Positions 36,446 through 46,615 of a stretch of DNA of 64,000 bases are shown here, piece after piece. The notes below the pieces were generated by a model. That model was given only the letters and a program-made list of their open reading frames with translations. It did not search any database and was not told the origin of the DNA. The first letter of the stretch is position 1; each line of letters opens with the position of its first letter. Source of the stretch: Sclerodactyla briareus (lineage: Eukaryota; Echinodermata; Holothuroidea; Dendrochirotida; Sclerodactylidae). A program made the translations under genes and the position numbers. Location of the stretch: the NCBI GenBank assembly GCA_026419785.1, contig JAODTK010003332.1, positions 350,001 to 414,000 of the forward strand. The letters are read 5' to 3'.

Positions 36446-36722
36446 AGTAACGTACGCAGAGATTTGTCATGGGAGAGGGGGAGGGGGGGGGGGGGGGGGT
36501 TGAGGTCGGAACCCAGGAAGTGCGCCCTCACGATAAGCCGCAGTGCCTCACCCTCCCTATTGGCTAATAAGTACAATGTATGCGCTCGTAGAAACATGCT
36601 GCTGCATTGTTTGCTTAATAGCTGCAAAACTACTCACTGCAAAAAAGTTTCTGTGTTGAAAAGATATCGATCATTTGGGTCATGGAGGGGTGGGGGTTCT
36701 GACCCCCTGCGTACGCCAATGG
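36446..36722. mobile_element. Short G/C-tract MITE
   Basis: The left end AGTAACGTACGCAGAG and the right end read inward ATTGGCGTACGCAGGGG are imperfect inverted repeats. A G tract of about 20 bases lies just inside the left end (36477-36499). At about 277 bases it has no coding capacity. It sits immediately before the large LINE. Confidence 0.6.
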
Positions 36723-37027
36723 TAGTGTGCCCTGAACTAGTTCGATGTGCTCACGGTTAGTCCTGTGGAATACTCTTCAATATCAAGTTTCTTCAATTGT
36801 CTTTTGCACAAATGGATATATTTATGGAGTGCGTCGAAGGAAAGAGTTTTTTCCGTGGAGGATTGGCCTGATTTTGGAGATTACTGTGAGGAATATTGTG
36901 CTGCTACATGGTGTTTCTTAGTTGATATCATTGATTCACTGGTTGGTACTGAGTGGGTTACACCTGTTAGGGTTTCATTAGTGTTTGGAGTCCAACATTG
37001 ATTGTCTATTTCTCATGCAACCTTATC

Positions 37028-37440
37028 ATGGCTTCTACTATGGATCCTAAATCTGACAAATGTAGTAAATGCAGAACGGTTGTGAGGAAAGATGGACTCA
37101 TTTGCGAAAATTATATCAGTTGGTTCCATTCATCACGTGAAGTTGTAACTGATGATTTTTATGCTTCCTTGAATAAGTCAGAAGGTAAACAATGCCATGG
37201 TTCTGCCACATCTTGTAATGGTAGAGCCATGGAAGTATTATGTTAGTTCAAACTATGGAGGGAAAATATCAGCTTCGGGTATATCCAGTACATTGGAACT
37301 AGACAGCATGAAATCCAGAGTGGATGAGATCTACCGTACTCTCTTTGACTCTTTCACAGGTCCCTTCACAAACCCGGGTTAGAAGTGTCATTCAGGATGG
37401 AGTTAGCGAAGACGAGAAAGAGAAAGATATTTGGGCGGAA
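37028..37440 (+). pseudogene. LINE ORF1 with PHD-like zinc finger
   Basis: From an ATG at 37028 the frame reads CSKCRTVVRKDGLIC, then WFHSSRE, matching the C-x2-C ... C ... W-F-H core of PHD-like fingers found in ORF1 of several CR1-group LINEs. The frame stops at 37243-37245. A helical segment (LELDSMKSRVDEIYRTLFDS) near 37288-37350 then continues in a shifted frame. Role in the element is thought to be nucleic acid or chromatin binding; inferred from family. Confidence 0.6.
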
Positions 37441-37557
37441 CGAATAATATAGGTATACCGGAGTGCCCGATTCAACCAGAATCCTCCATGTTTTTTTACA
37501 TAGTTATATAGCATTGTTGATAAAACCCGAGTTTTTCTAGTTAATGATAGAAGTGTT

Positions 37558-38136
37558 ATGAACAAGTTAGCAGAATCGCATTCCCATATTTTTGTTACTG
37601 ACCCGGATATCGTTTGTATGACGGAAACTTGGTGCACTGATGACATTTATGATGCTGAATTAAGCCTGGAAGGTTATGACATAATGGGAGAGGACCGGCA
37701 AGGGACAAAAGGCGGTGGTTGCCCGGTTTATTCAAAACACTGTCTCAATGCAGTTATAAATGAGGACTATACTAATACAGATGGCATTGAATCTATCCGA
37801 TGTAAGACTTCTACAATTATTGGGGATATTTTGATTGGTAACTGTTATTCGAAGCTTTCAGCCGATATTGACTTTGAAATTGCCCTTTATGGTTTGATTG
37901 CGAACGCTTGTCAGCAGAATCACAGAACAATCGATCGGGATTTAATGACATCTAGCAGAGAGGGAGAGGAGTTCCTGAAGCTATGTGCAGGACTTATTTC
38001 TAACGCAACATGTTATGGAACCAACGAGAGGAGCAAATGTGATGGATGTAGTTTTAACTACACCGCGCGATGTGCATGGTCGAAAAACCTAGTTGAAGTA
38101 GGAGATCCTTCCAGCGACCATAATTATCAAATTTGA
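37558..38136 (+). pseudogene. LINE endonuclease domain
   Basis: An open stretch of 192 codons with the conserved steps of the LINE endonuclease (exonuclease-endonuclease-phosphatase fold). VCMTETW at about 37612-37632 carries the catalytic Glu. GYDIMGEDRQGTKGGGCPVY lies at 37672-37730. Near the C-terminus SDHNYQI at 38113-38133 carries the catalytic Asp-His pair. The domain really starts a little upstream, in another frame near 37500 (NKTRVFLVNDRSVMNKL). The enzyme nicks target DNA for reverse transcription. The segment between 37870 and 38000 seems shortened compared with related elements, so activity is doubtful. Confidence 0.75.
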
Positions 38137-38555
38137 CCTTATAATATAAGTTGAAATGAGAAAACAGCGTAGACAACAATCAGGCTTCTTTTGATTGGGT
38201 TGAGCTGAGGAACTATCTGGAAATACTGCCCAGGAAATGTACGACAGATTCAAGCATCACATTGAACGGTTGTGATTTTTTTTTCGCACCCAGAAAAGCG
38301 ACAGTCACTCATGAGGAAACATATATGGATGACGAAAGCAGCACAGCAAACTATAAAGAAGAAATATCTTCTATGGAAACTGTACAGAATTCGAATGATT
38401 ACATAGACTATTTTGGCATACAAGGCACAGATGAACAAGCTACCAAACTATTTGTGATGCTAAAAGGAACTTTGAAGAGAAACTAGCTCCGAATATCAAC
38501 TTGGATCAAGTCGTTTTCCAGTTATCATGTGTGTGGTCAAAATCTGAAGCAAAAT

Positions 38556-39490
38556 AGAGTTGCAAGGGCGTAAACAGGTGGGGGACGGGGGACATGCCCC
38601 CCCACTTTCAAAGTGGGGGATATCATATCGTTTCCCCCTCCCATTTTTTCCGGACCGTAATAAAAAAAATAATGGCACATGCCCGATTTCGATCACTCTA
38701 AACTGATTCAATTTTTTGTCTACCCAAACAGCTAATCGCGTTGGAACTTGTTTTATCTCACTAATTTCCTTGCGGACCCCATGTGAAGATCTGACCCGAC
38801 TAGGGCCGAGTGGAAGGATTACCCATGTTTCATATCTAGTTCTCGAATTTTAAATCGAATAGCCAAAAGTGCCAAATTTTCAAGTGTTTCGCGCGCATGG
38901 CGTTTTTCTTCCAGGCGTTGTATAGGCTAATATTGCGATGTAATGCTTCGAATCAATTTCAGAAGCCTTGGGCAGACTGCCCCCACCCATGTTATGAGAT
39001 TTGAAAAATTCCGCGAAAATTCGGACCTGTACAATTTTGGAAGGAAAAAAAGGAACAAAAAAAAAAGCCCAAAAGTGACAAAAAAATGCCTGAATTTTTG
39101 CAGACTTTTTCGATAAAATGCCTGGAAAACATGCAATTTTTTTTCACGCGCATTGCGCCGGTAGTTTTCCAACAACTGTAAAATTCGGGGGGGTACAGAT
39201 TTTCTGCTCCAAAAAGTGGAAGTGTCCCGGTCGCCTATGGCTTTTCCCTTCGATCCCACCAGAGACCGTTCGGTAGACCTCTGGATCCCACGCAAACAAA
39301 GCCAGATAGAAGGGTAATAAAAAAAATACCATGTGTGATACTTGTTAAATCATCTTGTATGCCAATGACACCTTTGTTGCCTGTCTTTCCTCAAATCACC
39401 CATGTCGATGGGTGCTATTCAGCTGGCAAGTGCCGTTTCCGTCGATCTGGAGGGTATGAAATCTGAAATTTTCGTTGTACGAAAAATGGG
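38556..39490. mobile_element. Insertion in the LINE between endonuclease and RT
   Basis: LINE coding similarity stops near 38555 and resumes by about 39556. The intervening DNA has GGGCGTAAACAGGTGGGGG and a C/G tract near its left side (38569-38610). Toward the right is a segment CAAGTGCCGTTTCCGTCGAT (39427-39446) that matches the G/C-tract MITE family at 45676-45695 and 46478. It is therefore probably a member of that family. Exact ends are unresolved. Confidence 0.5.
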
Positions 39491-39654
39491 AAAGCAGCCA
39501 TAGCCCGGAACCGAAGAAATTCCACTTGGATCCACTGCCTGGAATAATTATCGAACATAGTATTTACAGAGGACAGTATTCTGAGAAAATGAGGAATTTA
39601 AAGGCAGATAAAGCCCCTGGTGCTGCATGCCGGACTCTGTTCATCTTCACTTAA

Positions 39655-40185
39655 AGGACAACTGCAGGATGATTATAAAGAGGCTAATATTTAGCTGGAG
39701 AAAAACAGAATGCGTCAGTCTAAACCCGAAGTTCGTAGCCTTTCCGTTACAGAGTTACAGTCCTTCGAAGTTTGTGTGTATCGCGCAAGATCGAAAAGCA
39801 TCCCATCATGCAATGATAAATTACACTTGCACGACCCTGCAAACAATCTTTGTTTCTATTGAAATTCACACATTATTTCACTTCGAAAACCATTTAGTCT
39901 ATGGGAGAGATTGCTGTAGTGGGTTGGTAGGTGTTGATGGTTACTTTACTGAGAGAAAGACAACAGAACTTCTGCTGAATGTTGACTTATTCAACAAAAT
40001 GAAACATTGAAATACATGACATAACTTCCAGGGTTGTCCAAGTATGACGTCATGCATTATTGCGCATTGGGATTTTCCCAATTTCTCTGCATAATGAACC
40101 AAACTTTGAAGGCCAATAACCTATAGGTACAGTTTTCCATTCTCCACGATATAACCTCTGTTGTATCCAAGCCTGTGATTGTCCT
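39655..40185 (+). mobile_element. TTAA-type MITE, best-preserved copy, inside the LINE reverse transcriptase
   Basis: 531 bases flanked by TTAA on both sides (39651-39654 and 40186-40189). Ends: AGGACAACTGCAGG and, read inward from the right, AGGACAATCACAGG. The TTAA duplication is used by piggyBac- and Kolobok-type transposases; which one applies here is not decided. There is no transposase frame. Removing the element plus one TTAA would join two parts of the LINE RT coding sequence in register, which supports the borders. Further copies: 6957-7483, 54897-55310, 58646-59218 and a fragment at 43480-43545. Confidence 0.85.
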
Positions 40186-40189
40186 TTAA

Positions 40190-40830
40190 GGAATTGGCAG
40201 ATGTGTTGACTTTACCATTGAAAATTATTTTTACAATGCCAACGCTTTCATATGACTGGAAGAGTGTCATTATATCACCATTGTTTAAGAAAAGACGGAG
40301 AACTAGGACTGCCAACTACCGACCAGTTCGTTTAACTAGTCAAGTCAGTAAAGTTCGTGAATCATTACTAAAGGACGCGATTATTGAATATTTCGAGATA
40401 TTTGGATTGATAGAAACATCACATGGTTTCCGAGTAGTAGCTCCTGCTTTTTGGAAAGTGTCACAAGCATTCTCGAATGATCATTCCAAGACTTGATACT
40501 TTCGATAAAGTGTCCCTCATATTCGCCTGATCAGAAGTTGAAAGTCATGGCATAACAGGTGAAGTTTCTGGCTGGATTGAAGAATGGCTGACTAACCGAC
40601 AACAAAGAGTGGTTGTTAACGGTGCTGATCCGATTGGAAACTCTGTGTTGAGCGGTTGCCAAAAGGCTCTGTGTTGGGTCCAACTCATTTTTTGGTGTAT
40701 TATTAATGACTTGGATGATTTTATTAATAGTAATGGTTTTGATTTTGCCGACGACACAAAGGGGAGGGTGATGAGCTCGACTGTTGGACACAATGGTTCT
40801 TCTACACGAGGATTCACACAAGTTGTCTAA
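40190..40830 (+). pseudogene. LINE reverse transcriptase, palm region
   Basis: ELADVLTLPLKIIF leads into WKSVIISPLFKKRRRT and ANYRPVRLTSQVSKV (40250-40350), then SHGFRV. After a frame change come HGITGEVSGWIEEWLTNRQQ and VVVNGA (40540-40625), a damaged form of the usual SGVPQGSVLGP (SGCQKALCWVQ, about 40650-40684), INDLDDFINS, and FADDTKG at 40743-40763 with the catalytic Asp pair. The order and spacing are those of CR1-type reverse transcriptases. Damage in the palm motif and several frame breaks rule out function as read. Confidence 0.82.
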
Positions 40831-41079
40831 CTGGCTTCGAATGGCAAATGTTGTGCCCACGCCGGTCTTTCAAATTACAGGCATGTTCCTTCTGGGAGAT
40901 AGTGGAATTTGCGCTTCGTGCGAGGAGAATGATTTGGGCATTCTTAATTAACATGCAAGAACTGTATTCACCGCTGCCAACACAGCTATCGAGTGTTTGT
41001 AAGATAAACTCGAACCAATAATTTTCAAGGAGAAGGACTTCCTTCTGAGGCTCTTCAAATCTCTTGTTCGTCCACATCT

Positions 41080-41530
41080 ATAATATTGCATTCAGCTGTC
41101 ACCACCGTATTCAAAGGAAGATATGACTGTTACTCGAAAATGTTCAAGGAAGGTTTACAAGATGGGTACTGTATCACCGTCCCATATCAAAAAGACTAAA
41201 GAGTGAACTCACCACAACTCGAATTAAGGCGTCTTCGGGACGACATGATACGGACGTTTTAAAATATAAATGGCTTCGAAAAGTTGATCCAAGTATTTTT
41301 TCTCGTAATAGTGACAGTGTACCCCGGGGTCATCCCGTCAAGAATTTATAACCGCCAGCAGGGCTGAGCATCGGAAGAACTTTTTCTCACAGAGAGTTGT
41401 TGATATGTGGAACAGTCTTCTGGAACATGTGGTGTTGGCAAAATCCATCCCAATCAGTTCAAAGCACATATTCGACCAATATTTGAGAACTATCAGAGCT
41501 CATATGAGCCATACTGGCACCCTACTGTGG
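41080..41530 (+). pseudogene. LINE C-terminal region
   Basis: After the palm domain: LVRPHLEYCIQ (41060-41090), YSKEDM, then across frame breaks GRHDTDVLKYK, RNSDSV, RKNFFSQRVVDMWNSLLEHV (41366-41430) and a lysine-poor tail. The FFS.RVV..WN.L motif is the standard LINE C-terminal sequence before the 3' end. No clear tail repeat follows. Confidence 0.75.
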
Positions 41531-43479
41531 TCATCCCTCCACCACTCCACCAGGGACAGCGAAAGGCATATAAAAATGCGGGGGGGGGAGCTATTCTTTG
41601 ATGCGGGCCCACCCACTCCCACTATATGAGCGGCGCGCCATCACGGTTGGCGCGAAGCGTGGGGAACACTCTCTGGCGGACCCCCTCAGATCGCAGGAAA
41701 AAACTTTTCCCGTTGTTTGAGACAGTAAACCAAACACTCCTAAAATTGAAATTACGTTCCAGAAATGTTTCATTCGGAGGGAAAAATCACTAAAGACGAA
41801 GGCTCTTGGTCCCAGCAGTAACTCAAGGATGTTGTGAATCTATTAGAAACAGGGAAGTAATGCGGTTTGGGAAATGATATTTTTGCTCACAAGACTCATG
41901 AAACACAGAAGTATGGCCCTTTAAAAGTAAAGAATACATACATAAATTAGGGATCTGCCGAGAACGGTAATGAGGAAAGAAAGCGGGAGGCGAGGTTCCT
42001 GGCCTAAAACATGGTATAACAGGAAAGTTGCGCACGTGGACCTGAAAATGCCCTTGGACGATATCTTCGAGATGATGTTTCATGAAGGAGCTATATATTA
42101 CGCTACAGGGCGGCGCCAGGATTTCCCGACGAGGGGCTGTGTTTCCCAGACGAGGGGCCAGAGTTCCCCAACGAAAGTTCATTACGTCGTCATAGTGCAC
42201 CTCCCCTACCCTATACACCCAAAACCTTAATTTTTCATTGTTTCATTCCACTCTTTTTTCCTCTGTTCCTTTCTTTGTACGATTTCCCGCTCGACTTTTC
42301 CCCTCCGCTCCCGGCACCCACTCGATTTGGGGGTGGGGGGGGGGAGGGCCCTGCGAACCGATTTAAGACTGGGGGCGGTGCTGAGCCTCTCTCGACAAAA
42401 GCATCAACCCTACCCCCTACACAAAAAAACCTATATTTGTTCGTCATTTTCATTTTCAGTTCTTTCTTTTCATTTTTTTAATACTTTTTTTTAGTTATTT
42501 CATAGCGAGTAGCGTGATCGATTATTCAGTACACCCTGATGTACGCGGGGCGGCCAACCGGTACTCTAATCTGGTAATTAGCAGCGCGAGGCAAAAGGGC
42601 GACCATGAGCAAAAGAAAAGATCAGTGAACAGCGGGCGTAGGTAGCCCGGTTCATGGTTGTGTTAAGGGGGATAGTTAACTCAGGGTACCATTAGGACCG
42701 ACTCAGTGAGGGTGTTTGTTGAAGGGAAAGGGAGTGTCCCATCGTCCCCATTTGAAAATTCTGGCTGTTTCGAAGATGCAAAATTGTTTTATAGTAGATC
42801 AATGAGCTGAAAAGTTCCTGCTTTTCCTATCATCCACTTGAGAATAATTACTTTCACTGTCTTTCAGTGGTAATATCAGGGGCGGCGATCTGTGTGAATA
42901 TTGGAGGGGGAAAGGGAAAAATGAGGGTAGCACCATTAAGCACATCCTAAAATCGTCCAGACTAAACCTTCCACAGAATTTTTATTTCAAGAAACATTCA
43001 AGTTGAAGGAACTGATCAATTTTTATTCCGTAAAATTCGGGCCAACGTCGGTTGTTGACGAGGGGGTTACAAGAATTTTTTCTTGGTTTTACAGACCCCC
43101 CAATTTGAAAGGAAACGGCATTCCCGGACCGTATGCGTAGTAAGCCGCAACGTCAGAAATGACATTATTTCAAATTCATATTGCCGAAACGTTCTTGAGG
43201 GAACTGATCCGATTGTGTATTCCTTACAATTCGGCCAGCCGCCACCATCATAGGCCGCGTAGGTACAGGGAAATGTTCGTTTTACAGACCCATCAGATCC
43301 TTTTTTTTTTTTTTTCTGGAGGAAACGGTTAATTCCCGCGCTGATATTGCCGTTAGGCAACGTCTCTAAAATTGGCCAATAATTTCCAAGTCTTGAAGGA
43401 ACTAACTGTTGTTTATTCCGTACAATTTGGGCCAGCATCAGTGTGTTCTCGTTTAGAGTGCAAGGAAATTTTGAGCCTT
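41531..43479. other. Unassigned repeat-rich region
   Basis: Includes a reverse-oriented GGTTGGCGCGAAGCG module at 41645-41660 and a GGGCGGCGCCAGGATTTC start typical of the G/C-tract MITE family at 42108-42125. G and C runs lie at 41579-41587 and 42328-42345. No gene recognised. Confidence 0.4.
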
Positions 43480-43545
43480 ACTTGCACAACCCCTGCAAAC
43501 AATCTTTACTTTCTATTGAAATTCAACCATAATTTCCCCCGCCCT
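43480..43545 (+). mobile_element. Fragment of TTAA-type MITE
   Basis: CTTGCACAACCCCTGCAAACAATC-type sequence followed by TTTCTATTGAAATTCA matches the centre of the element at 39655-40185. Both ends are missing. Confidence 0.6.
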
Positions 43546-46110
43546 CGCGCTGGTCCAATCAGAGTGTTACATCATCATTACGTCCGGTTACTCGGGATTT
43601 GAAGAAATATTGGATCGCGGCTGGGGCCCCCCCCCACCTCCCCCATCCTCTTCACCACTACAGGTATCAGGGGAGAAAGTCATGGGGTGTTAATGATGAT
43701 TTAATACCCGCTGGCATGAGTTGACAACTCAATTTCGACATAGAATTATGTTGACATCCTTTGCCGAAAGATGGACAATAATCTGCTCTCATGAGAGCCA
43801 CCGAACCTGCAGGATCAACTGAAATTAGTTATACAACGGACACACCCGTTTTTCACCCAACTCGACGCCCATTTATCGCGTGGTTTCACTATAAGCCCAT
43901 GCCCTAATATTATAAAATCCTTAATAGCATCCGCATCGGCCAGACGATGGTGCTCCACTCAGATGGCCGTGTCATAAATACCCCCCCCCCCGCCCGCCCA
44001 AATGGTTAAAGGACGGACAGTACAGGTCAGGGGGCAGTAAAAAAACCAAGTTGGGGACAAACACCATTATCACGGCATCCCGAGGCAGGCAATGCAATGA
44101 TCAAGTGAGACGAAGAACTCGAGTAGCGCCAACCAGGCGGAGAATGGGGAAATACGAGCAGGGTGAAGCAGGGAGAGAAAGGTTATCGGAAAAATACTGA
44201 GTGCCCAAAAAAATAGTGGTTTCTTCGTAAAGGCGAGGAATGGGGCATTTTTTTAGATTTCCGTAATCCATTCGGATATGTCAAGCTCACCATTTTAATT
44301 TCTAACCCCCCTCCCTACACAAAACTAAGGCTGTGACAAATTCAGGGAAGATTGGGAAGAGTGCCTTTCCTTAACACTAGGAGGCCATATATCCCAATAC
44401 ACTACACTACTCACCCAACCAATGCTGGCTCTCCGCTCAGATATTAAATGAACGACCATATGAAATACTCTAGCCGTGTTCAGCCCCCCCCCCCAAAAAA
44501 AAAAAAAAAATTGTCATTGACCCTCTATCTAATACCTATCTGTGAAGTGAGAATATACAACAACATTCTCAGTTGAACTTTGAAAACTACAATCCCCTCT
44601 TTGGATTACTAAAAACCCCCTTTAGCACTCGTATCCGTTTATTCTTCCTTAAACACGCGCAATTTTGATCTGTAGTGCCTAGGCTAATCAGACGCCTTGG
44701 ATTGTCACGAGTGTTCTCTCCAGGAAATCTACTCGGAAGTGTCCTGCAATCTAGCATAACGTTTTATCATGGATGGGACAGTGGAGCTAAAGATAACTAA
44801 ATGTTCCAAATTTTCTGCTGGGATTCTGAATTTTCTAAGATATGCTATGGAAATCTGAGAAAATTGCGCGCTTCGCGCGCACTGGTGGATCCGTAGTATG
44901 GCGCAGCAATTGTTTTTTAACATCTGCTAGCACAGTTTTAAAAGTCAAAAGGGCAACGATAGGACCGAGGTCCGACAAAATGTTCAAATTTTCCATCGAT
45001 TACAAAATTTGTGATCATTAAAATGCCCAGGTGGGCAATGAAGCTTGGCACGTGCATCCTAAAAAGCCCGGGGGAAAGGCCATTTCCGGCCATCAGGGGC
45101 ATTTATGTACGGTCAAAAATTCTGGGATGTTCGCGCTAACCCATAGTGGCGCTCCGTTTCCTTGTTCCTTATCCCCAAGGACGAGAAGTCCGGCGAGAAC
45201 CTTTCTCATAGTTCACCCCTCCTCCAGCGCCCCCACTGGAAAAAGCATATATCTGCGCCACTGGAAGTCAAGTACCGAAAGTACTATTTCCTGACATCCG
45301 AGTGAATTCGATTCGCGGCAAGCAATAATTGGGATCGTTTAGATAACCACTGGCAAAATCAACTCCCACATTTCACAACGGGGTTGTACATTAATTCAAA
45401 TATTGTCACTTTGCTGATTCAGATATTTAATGGCTAAAATGGAAGGGGTTGGGATCATCTGCTCCACCTGTCTGCTGTTAACGTAAATTGTAAACTGAAA
45501 AAAAAGTAGGGTTTTTTTTTGGTATTTAGTTTGAAATCACTTGCTGACCGATTGTTCATGACAATGTAGTGGCTTTCTGTGCTATATTTATCGGCCCTAT
45601 ATTCTGAAAAGAGTGAACTCTCAACATTTTTTTCTTACTGAAATTGCACATCCAGATTTCGCAATTAGGCCCGGCAAGTTCCAGTTCCGGCGATCTCGGA
45701 GGTATAAAAGGCCAGAATTATCAGGGTACGCTACGCGCCAACGATGGTGCGCTCCCTCAGATAGTTATAATAAATTGCAATCCAAATCGTTTCCCCCCCC
45801 CTCCCAATATAACATATATTGAATAATATAAGAATCTGTAATCACGGAATCATATTAGTGATCATTAAGAGAGGTGTTAAGTTCGGGCTATATGTATGGG
45901 CAGAGGAACCAGTGCTGTCACTCGTATTGCTTTGGTTTGTATATGTGTAGATATGTATGTGGAGAAGAAAACCCACCCTCACATTTAGATTCAATATATT
46001 CTAGTAAGCAAGAGTGCAAATATCATTTTTTTGTTTTCAGTGTAATTCCACCACGAGGAGGAACATTGTTTTAACCGATAGTGTGAGTATGAACGGTCCT
46101 TCTCAGGCCC
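43546..46110. other. Unassigned repeat-rich region
   Basis: Carries two partial copies of the GCGC..GGCGCTCCG module (45130-45160 and 45727-45765), C runs at 43628-43637, 43981-43990 and 44484-44495, and an A run at 44496-44510. No gene recognised; probably old transposon fragments. Confidence 0.4.
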
Positions 46111-46615
46111 CAGGGCCGGCGCGGTTCTCCGGGGGGGGGGGGCTAGGGGGGGCTTCAGCCCCCCAAATCATCCCAAGCCCCCCAAAATTCCTCGATGTGA
46201 TCTAAAGTAAAATAAGTTCAAACAAAATGAACCTTAGCAGAAAATTACAACTGACAACACAACAATGTCATGCTACAGAAAACACTATTAAATAAGCCAA
46301 GCAAACCTACTTCAAGGAACTTCCTCCTCTGCTAGACCACAGGCCAGACAGCAAGTCCCACAATCATGGATTCCCTTCAATAATGTCGCCACTCTAAAAA
46401 CTTTTTGTCAACCAAACCTGATAATTGCTCTAAATGGGAGGATATCCAACACCCAGGGATGGAAACGAGAGAGGCCGTTTCCGGTGCTCTGGCAGTCCGA
46501 GATTTTCAAAAAATTTGTTGTACGCTACGCGCCAACCTACGGTGGCGCTCCGCTTAGATAGTCTACACAACTATTAGCCCCCCCAAAAAATATTTCCTCT
46601 AGAACCGCGCCTGCC
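46111..46615. mobile_element. G/C-tract MITE with GGCGCGGTTCT terminal inverted repeats
   Basis: The left end GGGCCGGCGCGGTTCTCC and the right end read inward GGGGCAGGCGCGGTTCTAG are inverted repeats. A G run (46130-46142) and further G and C runs follow on the left, and a C run lies before the right end. Near the right end is the module ACGCTACGCGCCAACC, GGTGGCGCTCCGC and TTAGATAG (46514-46561). About 505 bases, no transposase. Confidence 0.65.

Larger units (their letters stand above)
36724..41530 (+). mobile_element. Nearly full-length CR1-like LINE with two nested insertions
   Basis: Order of parts on the + strand: an ORF1 with a PHD-like zinc motif (37028-37240), an apurinic-type endonuclease (37470-38136), a linker (38140-38555), an inserted element, the start of the reverse transcriptase (LKADKAPG at 39597-39620), a TTAA-type MITE, the rest of the RT (40190-40830) and the C-terminal domain (41080-41530). 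CR1/L2-group LINEs have this layout; the clade is judged from motifs only. Numerous one-base frame breaks and the two insertions make this copy non-functional as read. Confidence 0.82.
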
